Source: Balanoglossus misakiensis
Taxonomy: Eukaryota > Hemichordata
DNA length: 64,000 nucleotides
Reading direction: 5' to 3'
Assembly: GCA_040954595.2 (NCBI GenBank)
Contig: CM082590.2
Location: 4,402,001 to 4,466,000 of the forward strand
Position 1 is the first letter of the stretch, and each line of letters opens with the position of its first letter. The notes under the pieces were generated by a model. It was given only the letters and a program-made list of their open reading frames with translations. It was not told the origin of the DNA and searched no databases. Made by a program: the position numbers and the translations under genes. Of the stretch, positions 46,461 through 58,560 are shown in pieces.

Positions 46461-49400
46461 ACATATTGGGTAGAATATTGTATTTCAAGGGGTATATATT
46501 TTTAGAAAATTGGGCCAGGACAGGCCTAAATTGCAGGCCCAGTCAGACGAAATTGTTTCTACAGCACATTATATAGCTATGTCAGCCCAGCTGTCACATA
46601 TATTGTGAAAGGCTGGCGCCAAACCTGCGTCACCTTGAAGGAACTCATGTCGGGTCAGAGGTCATCATTCATTTATATTGCATGACTCCGGTCTGCCATG
46701 TTTATAGACACACTGTCAGAATGACTACAAAGTAACACAGGCATGTATTTCACCAGGTGTTTTATCTCAAGCTAGGACCAGCTGCTCATAAAAAGTTAGT
46801 TTACAACAAATCAGCGAAAGAGGTACTACGTGTAACCAGAAAAATTATAAATAAAATGTCGTGATGAGAGACCGGGACTTCTCTGTTTTTTGTCACACGT
46901 TGGATAACCGCGCGTGTATTGAAAAAAAATTAACTTAAACATTAACTAGGTCGTGAGACGGATAAACGCCAACTTGAAGTAGGTTAATTCAAGTTTACAT
47001 ATAATATCCATAAATTATAAGACCCACATTGACAAGCAGTTTTAGACAGGTCAATCCTATTTTTGATTTCCATCCCTGTACTACTGTTGTCCTCCCTCTT
47101 GTCGCTAACGAGTCAATCGGATTCAACGCCCTAACACGTGTAATGTAGATAAGCAATTGCTTGCAGTTATTATTGTCGTAGAGAATGGCCTTCATCAACA
47201 CCTCCATCTGATTATATTTGGAGTCAGTGAGATTGCATGTGTACCAGTGTTAATTGTGTCATCTTTATCAGCACCGTTCATTCGCATTAATCCTTTTCGA
47301 CTAGGATTTATTAAAACCGAGACCAGTATTCATAAAATTGTCAGCCAATATTGATTTTATTGATGTTATCAGCGCTCTCTCAGTGGTACGAAGTAAAGGA
47401 GTATGGGGGATGTTTGTGACCTGGCCACTATAAAATGTATTCATAAATTAGACCTTTCAGCTATGATGTTTGGGACTATATGTACATCGAGAATTGTTGT
47501 TTTGGATATTCCGATCCGTGGAATCCGTTTTGAAATTAATTGTCATACAAACAATCTATTCAGCTTGTAATCAGATTAAATTTAATTTGGGCCTTAAAGA
47601 TTAAATACATATATACTGTTTATTGATTTGGCTTTATGGCATACCGAAACCACTCAACACATTTTATAGCACAGAATGTTTTAGTTGGTAGAGAAATACT
47701 CCGCCATTCAAACACACAATCAAGCAGCATAAAGAAACACTTCTCAACCAGATCGCGATAAAGTCAGGATTATCATGAGCTAGAATTCATACAGCTGTTT
47801 TGCATTCAACACATTGACGTAAACTATCCCCCCCCATTGTACAGTTTCTGCGTTGCCAGAAGAGACCATGTTTTATTTCTCATATTTAGAATTAATCAAT
47901 CATTCATCGGCCAGTTACAGAGTTGACGAAACGGAGCCAATCAGAATGTACGTCTCACAAATGTGTTCACATATAAATTAAACCGTTACTTGTCCAGTAC
48001 TATTCTATTTCGACTGCAGATCGCTGTCTTACGTGAATGTTGCATGATTGTTTTGGGGTTTTGTGCTACTCCGTTTTCTTGGCAAGCTCAGTCGAGCAGT
48101 GATGACTGTGTTCTAACCAGTACAACGGTAAATCCTGACACGTTAAGTAGATTCATGAGTGTGAGTACACATATGTTCCACAGTAGATTGCATCGAGGAC
48201 ACACTGCACTGTCTACAGAATCGCGTGTCAGAATAGTCAAGTATCTAGTATCTAGCCGTATTTTGTCCGCTTTGCTTCCAAAACTACGTACGTCTAACCA
48301 CTTTGCAAAGTAAACACAAAGTGTCGCAATGCAATGTGAACTGCAATGTGAAGCAAATACGTCCACAAATTACAATGATCATTCATTGCAATACTGTTTT
48401 AGATGTTCAGGATATTAACTGAGAATTTACTTTTGCCAGCCAACATCATCTTTTTATAATGTCAATTAAATTCAAGACTCGTTGCATCATTTCAAAACAT
48501 TAATTCCTACATACAAAGTAATAATTGGTAAATTAGCTAACTTAAGTCTTATTACACTTACCGCCGAGTTCTGAATGACACGCCGTCAAAGGCACTAGAC
48601 GTCGACCTGCATACACGGTCAGAATAGTCGCAGTATGACAGAGCAGACAACTTTAAAGGAACCGCATTGATAACAGCGTCACTTTGCATGGTTTATTGCT
48701 GTCCACCACTGCCTTGCACAAATGGAATTCAACTGAAACCACTCGACGTCATTTATTGCAACTAGTGTTTACCTTTACACACAAAAAACCCTGCTGTAAA
48801 CTATCAGCATATAAAGTTTAAGTCTAAATTTTGTTCTTCTCTATAAAATGCAGGTATGAATTTTACCAGCTGTTTTGTAATGCAAATTGTCCATTCTTTT
48901 ATGCATATATGTGTTTGAATGTATTAGCGTAGCGGGGGGGGGGGGGGGGGGGCATCTCTTAAAGATTAAATACTGTTCAATCTATTCACCTGCATCTGAT
49001 TACATGTTGGAGTCAGTGAGACTCCATGTGTACCAGTGTCATTGTTATCAGCACTGCTAATTACCAACATCGATTGAACTGTTGTTCATATCAGCGCATT
49101 CACACTCACACATGTACTAAGTAAAGAAGTGTAAATGACATCCCTGTCCACACAACACCACTATAAAAGTCATAATTTTACCTTCCATTCATGAGGTTTC
49201 TGTGACTATTCTTTAGGTATTGTTGTTTTCGATAATTTGATGGTTTAGTTTGAATTTTATTGGTATGCTGTCTGTTCAGCTTGGTATGTACAGGTACGTA
49301 TCAGAAGCAGTTTATTTTGGGTCGTAAATATTAAATACTGTTTGTTCTATTGGCTTTACGCGTACAGACTTTGATGGAAACCACTCAACACACTTAATAT

Positions 49401-50089
49401 ATAGCACAGGGTTTTTGTTTAGTCGGCAGAAAAACACTCCACCACAATCAAGTAGCTACAAACATTTTTCAACCAGACCACGATAAAGTCAGGAATTATC
49501 GTTAGCTACAGCTGTTTGGCAAAATATTGTCGCAACAATGGCCCCTTTAGAGCACTACATCTTCTTTTTAAAATCTCGAATAAATTCAAGAATCCTTGTT
49601 GCATCATTTCCAACTTCCACAAACAAACAAATAATTGTAACCTTAGCTGACTTCAGTCTTGAACTGAATACACTCAACATAGATTTCTGAATGAAACGCC
49701 GTCAACGCCACTGGACACCGACCTGCATACACGGTCAGAAAACTCGCTGAATGACAGAGCAAACAACTTTGATAACAACGCCGCTTTGCAAGGTTTATTG
49801 CTGTCCACCACTGCCTTGCACAAATGGAATTCAACTGAAACCACTCGACGTCATTTATTGCAACCAGTGTTTATCTTTACGCACAGAAAAGTACCCCAGC
49901 TGTAAAATATACACATATATTGTGTGTTTTAGTCTGAATTTGTTCCTCTCTATGAGTATAAATTTTATATCCGTCGGCCGTCCAGTAATGTTCATTGTCG
50001 ATTCGGATATAGAGACATATGCTGGAATGTATTAGCGTAGCCCGGGCATGTGTCGAATTTCAAATATAAGAAAACAACTGAGATTATTA

Positions 50090-50250
50090 TATATAATCCC
50101 ATGATATTTTTATTTGTTTGATGTCATCGTATACGAGTGGTTTTCGCGGAGCCGTGCAACTTCGAGCCGTAGATGAGAAGTTGTACGCCTTCGCCAAAAC
50201 CACGAGTATAAGATGACGTCAAAAAAAGAAAAATATCATGTGATTATATA
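50090..50250. repeat. Near-perfect 160-bp foldback palindrome
   Basis: TATATAATC(C/A)CATGATATTTTT at the left, through GATGTCATC and ACGAGTGGTTTT, is inverted at the right as AAAACCACGAGT, GATGACGTC and AAAAATATCATGTGATTATATA. The loop is only about 10-15 bp. It is either a MITE or the end of the larger element 50251-51465. Confidence 0.85.
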
Positions 50251-51465
50251 TTTATCACATGAACACTCTTCTTATTTTTTCGTTAGAAGAGGCAGGATAA
50301 AAATATCTAATATCTTGCTAAAATATTTGAGCGGCCTTGTAGTTTAATTAGCGGGATTACGTTCTTTCCCCTGTGCAACGATCTGTAACTCTCACGAGAT
50401 ATGCTAATTCATAAAGTGAAATCGACTTTCAAGTTTTATACACTTTGCGTCTTGTCTGTTGTCAGGCGGAGTAATACACCGTTTTATACTTGTTATGCGA
50501 CACTTGTCGCACTATACGTTGTTCTTGCCCAGTGCGCTTACGCTGGACAGAAACACAATGACCGGTCGGAAATGAGCCAAATTTTGACGGGTAGTTTTGT
50601 TATACATGTACAGTTAAACGTAGCATGACGGATGTTTATAAAACACTATCAATCAGATTCGCGGAGTCAGTCACATGGGCCAACTTTGACACATTTTGCC
50701 TGTCAATCATCGTCTCGCGCTATGTACGTGTAAACAGAACTTTCTAGCAAGTCATCGCGTCGAGTTCGTCGAGTTGCTGTTTGACAGAAAAAGTGACACG
50801 ATTCATGTAAAACTTTATGAAAAAATAAACACGAGTCTATTGCCATATATCCTAAAACCGTTATTGTGACAGGATATTAAAAATTTTAGTCCAGGAACGG
50901 TGTTCAAGGTTGCGTTTGCGTCGGCCTGGCTAGTCAGCGCCGTTGTGTTTCCGCAGAAATACAAGCCCCGTACAGATCTCAGCCTCGGACCCCAGAGACA
51001 TGTTTTCGACTCTTTAACAAACGAACTGCGACGTTTTTCCACGTCTTATACATTTTGTTGACCGGTGGACAGAATACATGTACAGAGTTTTAGTCGTCCC
51101 ACTCAGCTGATTCGAAACCATATCCGTAATTTCCGTAAGCCTAATATCAAGTCTGCCGGCTCGCTCGGGACCAGGCTCGCTAGCTGAAAGCACACATCCA
51201 CGATCGTAGCGTCGACTTTTCAAATTCTACCTTTCTCGAATTGATTTTACCCAGCGATATTCTCATGGGACTGTCATTTTTATTTCAAATATGTACAACC
51301 ACAGGTACACGCACTTGTTATTCCGTTTTACAAGAAAGTTACAGCTACGGCCGAATCAGCGAAAATAATTCCAGTTGATGACGTAGAACAGGGGGTAAAA
51401 TCGGATTTTTTATTCGACCTTTTTACGGCACACAGGTAGCTAAACGGGCCAGTTCATGTGATAAA
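50251..51465. mobile_element. Possible 1.2-kb element with TTTATCACATGAAC ends
   Basis: TTTATCACATGAAC at 50251 and its reverse complement GTTCATGTGATAAA at 51452 bound a segment clearly richer in CpG than its neighbours. It interrupts the module mosaic, and module D resumes at about 51500. No transposase is recognised in either strand's short open frames. Probably a non-autonomous DNA element. Confidence 0.5.
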
Positions 51466-53090
51466 CTATAACATTCAGCACAAAGAGGGAACTAAAGAGG
51501 CTTATCAATCAAGTATTTGTGAGGCGAGACATGTTTGAAGGGCAATTGACACCTGACCCACAACACACGCACTGATAAGAACAACAGTATCAGACCCACG
51601 TTGACAAACAGTTTTAGACAGGTCAGGCCAATTTTTGATTTCCATCCCTGTACCATGTTGTCTCCTGTCTGGGCGCACACCAAGTCAACCGGATACAACG
51701 CCCTCACATGTGCAACGAATGTAAATGTTTTTGTTAGGCAACTGCTTGCAGAATCTGGCCTACACCTTCATCTGAATACATTTGGAGTCAGTGAGACTCC
51801 ATGTGTGCCAGTGTTAATTGTGTCATATTTATCACCACCGTTCATCCACATTAGTACTTTTGACTAAAATTGATTAAAACATAGACCAGCCACTATTCAT
51901 TCTTATCAGCGCTCTCCTACTGGTACTAAGTAAATGACATCACATTACCACTACAAAATTAATTCACAAATTTGACCTTCCAACTATAATGTTTTGGACT
52001 ATATACATCAAGTATTGTTTTTGTTGATATTCCAATCTGTTGATTTGTTTATGAATTAATTATCATACAGCCTATTCAGCTTGTAATCAGAAGCAACTTT
52101 CTCTAGGTCGTAAAGCTTAAAAACTGTTTGTCCTATTAGATTTATAGCATTCGAAACCACACAACACATTGTAGCTCAAAATGTTTTAGTTGGTAAAGAA
52201 ATACTCCACCATTCAAACACACAATCAAGCAGCATAAAGAAACACTTCTCAACCAGATCATGATAAAGTCAGGATTATCATGAGCTAGAATTCAAACGGC
52301 TATTTGCCATGGATTTACAACAACAAACACAAAGATGGGTTTGGCAGTTAAGGCAGTGATTTATTGAACAATAAACTGTCAACAGTAAAGCAGTACACCA
52401 AATATCATAGACAAGGAACCAGAAAAGGATTAGCAAGCTGAAGGAAACAGACAGAGAGAAAAACAAAAACGACATAGAAATGAGCATGAGAAAGTGGGAA
52501 CAAACAAGATGGGGATGAGGTGGGTAGGTGACAAAATGAAACAGCTCCCAAGATGGCGGGAAGCCAACGTGAGGCTTATCTTACTGAGATGTGATAGAGG
52601 GCACTAGACCAAGCTGATGATGTTGCGATATATACCAGTATTCAGAATATGGAACAGAGTTGTAAATTACACAAAATTATTACACCAATACATCGTCTTA
52701 AACCACGGCCCCTTTACGGCAACATTTTCTGCGATGCCAGAATATGCCGTGGTTTAATTCGCAGTTTTATAATTATTAATCGGTCAGTTCCAGCACTGGC
52801 GAAACTGCGTCTCATTAATATATCCTCATGAAAATTAAACTGTCACTTTGCCTACAACCGAGTATTTTGATTTATACTTCAGATCTCTGTCCTGCGTGAG
52901 TGTTTGGTGATTGATGGTGATTCGCTGCTCTGTTTCGGCCTTTGTGTAAATCACAGTCGAGGAGTGACCGTGTGTAAATCCTTCTGCTCGTGTCCGCTTA
53001 TTATCCGGAGACCTCAGTGGAGTCGCTCAGGTCTGACTGTCAAAAGGACACCGCTACCACAAGTATGCAGTAAATCATGACAGGTTAAGT

Positions 53091-53843
53091 AGCTCCATGA
53101 GTAAACACAAGTACTACATTAGATTACATCTGAGACACATTGCACTGACTACATGATCATGTGTCTGCATGGCCACGCAATTGACAATTTACATACATGT
53201 AAAAACGAATAACCTTGAAACGTTGAACACACATAAAACATACGTAGTGCATGGAAAAGCTAAAACAACTTCATTTTGGCTAATTGTAATCAACAAAATC
53301 ACGAAATGGTGAAATAGTGAAATTATTAAATAAAGTAACCGAACAATGGGGAACTTCATAAACAAAGAGAAAAATAAAGCCGAGAAACGACAAAACGGAC
53401 GGTCGACAGGATGCACTGTATTTAACTCTTGCCATCGTCCCCTTATACAGCGCCCCCATGTGGCTAAGGGAATTGAAAGAAATTACAGGGAGTGTGGAGT
53501 ACAGGCTCCATGGATAATTAAAACACCCGCACAGTAAGCACAATTTCTGGATGCAGGAGGAAAATAAAACAAAAGAATAATCATTAATCCTATAATGAAA
53601 TTCCGACATGTCTAGACTATCTCGTCAAACCAACTCATCCACATAAAACCGACTGAGCTTTGCATGTTCACACAATTGAGTGCAAAGAAAGCTAACAGAA
53701 GACGGGTAGATACTGTAAGTGTTGACGGAAAGCGTTGGACACAAAGACCAAATCTCACACCGAAATTCTCATACTGAATGTGATAACATATACATGCACC
53801 ACCCTCATTCATGTTAATTGGAATTTATATGAACAGAACCATA
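53091..53843. other. Non-coding stretch, nothing recognised
   Basis: AT-rich. Overlapping short minus-strand open frames at 53189-53609 contain hydrophobic stretches but no recognisable domain. Confidence 0.4.
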
Positions 53844-54584
53844 TTAAGGTGGCATTGCATGAAAAGTTGTGATTTTTGCCAAATTTTACTTTTTTACATA
53901 AATCGGTAGGCCTAATACTGACCCACAACCTGACTAATACGTCTTGGCGGAAATGGTGCATAATCACCCCAAAATAGCACTTTTCTGAATGAGTTCACAG
54001 CTTAACAAATAGGTGTCAACAATGCAAATAGCCGTTTTTCTCAGTTTGCATTTTCGCTGCTCTTGACAACTTCGGACTAAAATAGCTTCGCCCTGCGTTG
54101 GCCGAATTTGCTCAAATTTTGACAGGGAATTGTGTATGACCCATCCAACAAAACGCTAGTTTTGTTTGTCGATAAAGTGTCCCTGGCGGGAATAAACTCT
54201 GATTCAATACAACTCACCGTGAATTTGATCAAATTTTCTGAAAATCTAACTTTTAAACGCTGTTACTCCTCAATGGAAGCAGATAACGCAAAACAAAATT
54301 AGCGTTTTTTTGCACGTGTACTCTAGTTTTGAATGACATATTAAGATGCATGATGCATGGTCAACTTTTTTACCTATTTTAAATTTCATGACATAATATC
54401 AAAAAATGGGTTTTTTCACCCAAAATCGCCACCATTTCCGGGGATCAATAATATTTGCAACTCAAACAAAAGTTCAAAATCTCAGCTTCCAGAATATATA
54501 TGGTTTATGGGGGTTTTAACTTTTTCTTTGATGAGAAATAGGCCTCTGAAAAAGTCTCGACGGTTTCATGCAGTGCCACCTTAA
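53844..54584. mobile_element. TTAA-flanked inverted-repeat element, copy 2
   Basis: Terminal repeats GGTGGCATTGCATGAAA and TTTCATGCAGTGCCACC bound 53848-54580 (733 bp), with TTAA at both ends. The interior is the reverse complement of copy 1 at 13589-14324, with scattered differences. Non-coding, non-autonomous. Confidence 0.85.
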
Positions 54585-54644
54585 AACACCCACATTTAGA
54601 AACATTTAGACACTTTGTACGCAGCAAACGTTGAATGACGTCAA

Positions 54645-55681
54645 ATGTGTGTTATGGAATTGCTATTCCATGTGAATTATTAATTTGCATGGTGTTTTTC
54701 TTTGGCTTCATTTGCGTGGTGGTGTTGCCATGGTGACCATTACTGGGCTGACTTGTCTGGCAAGCTAGAGATGGAGGGGTTTCCCCATCTCTCCCCTGGT
54801 GAATCAATCACCAATCAGAAGTGCGTTCTGGGTCACGTGATGAGCCTGTCTATCATGTATATTTGAGGGGGGAATTAGCGTGGATCTGTTGAAGGAGGAA
54901 CCTCAAGTTTCAGTTCTGTGCAACTTTACCTGATTAGTCCAGTTTTATCCCTATCGGTTAGCCAGGCCCGGGTCACCGATCGGAGATCTAAGACGTGGTT
55001 ACCTTAGCAGCTCGGTGTGGGCCGATATCTTCATCAAGACGCCTGCTTTCCGCGTTCTGACGAGTTCTGACCGCTGTGTTTAGAGACAGCGCTGTTTGTG
55101 AGAGGCTCACTCCGGTCCGCCTGCGCCCTACCAGTTTTCCGAGGTATACCGTTCGGGTTTCCGTCACAATTGGTGGCATCTTCGGGATTGTTACGGCAAC
55201 TTTGGTTCAGCTAAGCCCCTTTCGAATATTCGCTAAGCTCTGGGTCGTCATCAATCAATCATCAATCGAAGGGATTTATAGAGCGCCAAACTCCACTGCA
55301 ATAGTGTTCAACGGCGCTTTCAAATGTCAAAAATCCAGGTTGTATTCAACAGTAACGTTGATTCCGGGTTCGAGAGAACAGACGTTAATTCTACTGTCAT
55401 TTCTGCAGAAGCCCTGAAAACTCCGATCGTTTCATCGGGCTCAGGGTGGAGGTCAGGCAGGGGTCGAAGTAGACATTTGATGTTGTCCTAGGAAATACAA
55501 CGGATGAACGTGATATCGGTAGACAGTGAGATACAGTGGAACGATCAATTTGTGATATGACACAACAACTTCAAACATTTATGCAAACGTTTGGGGAAAT
55601 GGAGTGACCGTGGTTGAAACAAGTTTAGTTTTTGTCCATAGTACGCCTAAGCAGTGGTGACGTACCAATGACTGGTGCGCC
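54645..55681 (+). mobile_element. Possible LTR-retrotransposon remnant (LTR plus leader)
   Basis: A stretch starting near TGTGTGTTATGG and ending ..CCGTCACA is followed at about 55169 by TTGGTGGCATCTTCGGGA. That resembles the primer-binding start downstream of an LTR. Beyond it, 55550-55600 has a short ATG frame rich in Gln/Met/Thr. No second LTR or pol domain is visible. The Mag-like element is inserted at its right limit. Tentative. Confidence 0.3.
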
Positions 55682-55918
55682 TGTTGTGTTATCACCCTGT
55701 GTTAGCTATCTTTGCTATAGCGCCCTCGCTAGCGCCCTGATTTCTAGTGCATGTAACCCTGCTGTTACTTCGCTCTCTTGCTGTTTCATGGCGGACTGTT
55801 AGACACAGTCGCGCACATCTACCCTGAATAAATGTTGTGTTAAGTTACTTGCAATAGTCAGTCCTGGTCATCGATCCACCCCACGGTCTCCCGAATAATA
55901 ATAGTCAATAACATAACA
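55682..55918 (+). repeat. 5' LTR of the Mag-like element
   Basis: Starts TGTTGTG and ends CATAACA. AATAAA polyadenylation signal at 55827-55832. Confidence 0.93.
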
Positions 55919-55935
55919 TGGTGTCAGGAAAGGTG
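55919..55935 (+). promoter_or_regulatory. Primer binding site of the Mag-like element
   Basis: TGGTGTCAGGAAAGGTG directly follows the LTR. TGGTGTCAG matches the complement of the CTGACACCA end of tRNA-Leu as I recall it; the following bases match only partly. Confidence 0.65.
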
Positions 55936-56070
55936 ACTTTAGCCGACAACTAGAAACCGTCGCTGAAGTGGTGATCAGAAGAAACCAACGGACTCGACTG
56001 CACAGAACATTGCCAGGTATTGTAACACACACTGAGACGCTCTCCGCGCCGAAATCGAAACAGCATCAGC

Positions 56071-57237
56071 ATGGCAGAATTAAGTGGTCTCCCAACACCA
56101 CAGATGGACTGGAACTCTGACGACCCAGTCACTGCACTCACAAAGTTTAAAGACTTGTGTGAGCTGTACTTTGATGGTCCATTAGCGAACCTAGACGACA
56201 AAAGAAAACTCAGATATCTGCTGATCTGGATTGGTCAAGACGGTCGTGACATACAGAAATCATGGGGACTGAAAGGCGATTCCCTGAACGATCTCGCCAA
56301 ACACTGGGAGATGTTTGAGGCATATGTGAAGCCACACAGCAATTTTCGAGTTGCCAGATTCAAATTGAGAAACCTGAAGCAAGAAACCGATGAAACCGTG
56401 GACAGCTTCAAGAAACGAATCAGACTCATTTGTGCTGATTGCAATTACAAAGAGCCTAACGAACACATGTTAGATACACTCATTTATGGCATCAACTCAC
56501 GTCAAGTACAATTGAAATTGCTTGAGAAAGGCGAAAAAACAACGCTACAAGACGCCATACAAGTATGTCAGCGACACGAGGCCACATCTCGTCAACTGAA
56601 TGACATCAATAGCGCTGAACCAGAGACAGTTCACGTTATACACAGATCCCGTGGTGGAAAACCGAAAACCCACAGAATGACTAGCGCCAAAAAGCGTGAC
56701 ACGAGGTCACCGCCTAGGTCACCAACCCAACTCTGCCGGAATTGTGGTAAATCTCATAAACGGGAGGAAAGATGCCCTGCCCGTGGATCAACCTGCCGAA
56801 ACTGCGGTAAGCAAAACCATTGGATAAAGATGTGCAGATCAACTCGCTCGAGAGTAGCACCGAGCACAGTGAAGTCAGAGCCGACTACTCGTGTTCACAC
56901 AATGAAAGAGACTGACTCAGGAAGTCCAGTCAACGCTGAAGCAGCTACCGTTTACTTTCACACGGTTCATGAAGACCACAGCTGTCAAACCGTCACCCCT
57001 AGCAACCGTAGCGACAAGCAAGCCTTCGTCACGCTCAGCGCCAGATCCGATTACAAAACAAAAGCCATCAAGTGCAAGATAGACACTGGTGCAGAGGGTA
57101 ATGTCATGCCCGCCTCAGTATACCGAACACTGATTCCCACTGGTACGCAAACTGAGCAACCTCAGTTCGAGATCGATCATCAACCACATGAAAGTGATGT
57201 TCGACGAGCATGGAATATGCCATCGCTTGATTTCTGA
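56071..57237 (+). CDS. Gag plus truncated protease of the Mag-like element
   Basis: 388 codons from ATG 56071. Residues 1-210 form a Gag capsid-type region. Zinc knuckles are at residues 222-235 (CRNCGKSHKREERC, unusual spacing C-x2-C-x3-H-x5-C) and 242-255 (CRNCGKQNHWIKMC, canonical). The aspartic protease motif DTGAEGN starts at about 338. After about residue 355 the reading passes the internal deletion and runs out of frame through integrase sequence, so the last ~30 residues are not native. Gag is probably functional; the protease is incomplete. Confidence 0.85.
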   Translation: MAELSGLPTPQMDWNSDDPVTALTKFKDLCELYFDGPLANLDDKRKLRYLLIWIGQDGRDIQKSWGLKGDSLNDLAKHWEMFEAYVKPHSNFRVARFKLRNLKQETDETVDSFKKRIRLICADCNYKEPNEHMLDTLIYGINSRQVQLKLLEKGEKTTLQDAIQVCQRHEATSRQLNDINSAEPETVHVIHRSRGGKPKTHRMTSAKKRDTRSPPRSPTQLCRNCGKSHKREERCPARGSTCRNCGKQNHWIKMCRSTRSRVAPSTVKSEPTTRVHTMKETDSGSPVNAEAATVYFHTVHEDHSCQTVTPSNRSDKQAFVTLSARSDYKTKAIKCKIDTGAEGNVMPASVYRTLIPTGTQTEQPQFEIDHQPHESDVRRAWNMPSLDF

Positions 57238-57943
57238 CAACGGACCGCAATTCGATTGCAAGGAATTCAAAGAATTCGCGAGAAACTACGGATTTGAACA
57301 CATCACGAGTTCACCTCACTTCCCGTCCAGCAATGGCTTCATCGAGAAGCAGGTCGATACGGTGAAAGATCTATTCACGAAAGCCCGCGAGACAGGCACT
57401 GATCCGCATTTAGCTATGCTATGTCTGCGCACAACGCCGATTGATCACAACTTGCCGTCGCCCTGCGAGATGCTGAATTCACGCATGTACAAGTCAAACC
57501 TACCGGGCAGGATGCCACACAATGCAAGCCGCCATAGCGAAGCATTACAACGCCGTCAAGACGCGTCAACAAAACGCTTTGAGAGCAACCGTCCCCTGTC
57601 CGAGCTGAAGCCACACCAATCCGTCCGTGTGCAACACCCCGTCAACAAGACATGGGAACCAGGCAAAATCATCACGCGCACCGCCGAACCGCGATCTTAT
57701 ACAGTAGAGACAACGCGAGGTGTGTACAGGCGTAACCGACGCCACATCAGGCCTACTGCAGAGATCTTCCGTGATGAAGACCTACGTACGCGCCGTCACG
57801 ACAACGACATCACCGTAGATGTACCGGGACCAGCCAGCACTGCAATCTCCACACCCACGAAGGAAAACAACACCGCTGCTGCAGCACCCGCGTTACGTCG
57901 TTCACAGCGTACGATAAGGAAACCAGAGCGCCTAGACTTGTGA
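57165..57943 (+). pseudogene. Integrase C-terminal remnant of the Mag-like element
   Basis: In a different frame from Gag. The recognisable sequence begins near 57165. It contains the second Asp of the integrase triad at 57236 (ISDNGPQF) and the Glu at 57344 (NGFIEK), exactly D-x35-E. The C-terminal DNA-binding region and basic tail follow, to the stop at 57943. The first Asp and the HHCC domain are lost with the deletion. The first in-frame ATG is at 57188, but independent translation is unlikely. Confidence 0.85.
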
Positions 57944-58059
57944 ACTCTTATGAGCTCAACCAGTGACACTTAAGTTTCGAGTTCATTTATTGATAGACAT
58001 TGTTATTGACATTCACAAGTTCAGATTTTGCCAAACTGTGTTCTATCACTTTTTCTTAC

Positions 58060-58068
58060 AAAGGGGGA
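58060..58068 (+). promoter_or_regulatory. Polypurine tract of the Mag-like element
   Basis: AAAGGGGGA immediately before the 3' LTR. Confidence 0.8.
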
Positions 58069-58305
58069 TGTTGTGTTATCACCCTGTGTTAGCTATCTTT
58101 GCTATAGCGCCCTCGCTCGCGCCCTGATTTCTAGTGCATGTAACCCTGCTGTTACTTCGCTCTCTTGCTGTTTCATGGCGGACTGTTAGACACAGTCGCG
58201 CACATCTACCCTGAATAAATGTTGTGTTAAGTTACTTGCAATAGTCAGTCCTGGTCATCGATCCACCCCACGGTCTCCCGAATAATAATAGTCAATAACA
58301 TAACA
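58069..58305 (+). repeat. 3' LTR of the Mag-like element
   Basis: 237 bp, TGTTGTG to CATAACA, one base different from the 5' LTR. Followed by GCGCC, the target duplication. Confidence 0.93.
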
Positions 58306-58310
58306 GCGCC

Positions 58311-58560
58311 CCCAACGGTAGATTATTTTGTCGCATTACTCTGTAGTGAGAGGACAGATAAATACCCCCTGACGTTTTATTACTTCACCTTCAACATGAG
58401 TAAATTGAAAGGTATAGAAAGTTCAAGTGCGAAGGAAGAACCACACATCCGGGAGGGCAGTAAAGAACATTCTACAAACATTACTCTGCAGTGAGAGGAC
58501 AGATAAACTGCAAACACATTTACAGTGTATGTCCCCTGACGTGTTATTACTTAATATATT
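58311..58560. repeat. ~142-bp imperfect tandem duplication
   Basis: ATTACTCTG(T/C)AGTGAGAGGAC plus AGATAAA occurs at about 58339 and 58481. Each is followed by CCCCTGACGT(T/G)TTATTACTT. Non-coding. Confidence 0.7.

Larger units (their letters stand above)
41925..53090. repeat. Mosaic of repeatedly duplicated modules (A-D)
   Basis: Four sequence modules recur in the same orientation. Module A (CCAATCAGAA, then CAGATCGCTGTC): about 42405, 46165, 47930 and 52780. Module B (TGGTATGCTGTCTGTTCAG to CAGAAAAACACTCCACC): about 43760, 45390 and 49180; diverged at 41925, 47450 and 51970. Module C (CCTGCATACACGGTCAGA to CCACTCGACGTCATTTATTG): about 42855, 48520 and 49620, with fragments at 42600 and 44505. 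Module D (AAGACCCACGTTGA, GAGTCAATCGGATTCAACGCC, GTGAGACTCCATGTGTACC): about 43380, 44820, 47000, 48985 and 51500. Short open frames recur with the modules but show no domain. This is either tandem duplication of a non-coding locus or nested copies of one unknown element. Confidence 0.75.
55682..58305 (+). mobile_element. Internally deleted Mag-like Ty3/Gypsy element
   Basis: 2624 bp with two 237-bp LTRs differing at one base by my reading (A at 55731, C at 58118). The 5-bp target duplication GCGCC lies at 55677-55681 and 58306-58310. Gag and the start of protease are joined directly to the last part of integrase, so RT, RNase H and most of integrase are missing. Two CCHC-type knuckles in Gag and the protease phrase DTGAEGNVMP suggest the Mag/SURL branch of Ty3/Gypsy. 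Near-identical LTRs show that the deleted form inserted recently, so it was probably copied by enzymes supplied by intact relatives. Confidence 0.92.

Noticed and set aside
55350-55385. GGGTTCGAGA phrase as a tRNA B box
   Set aside because: No matching A box or cloverleaf could be found around it.
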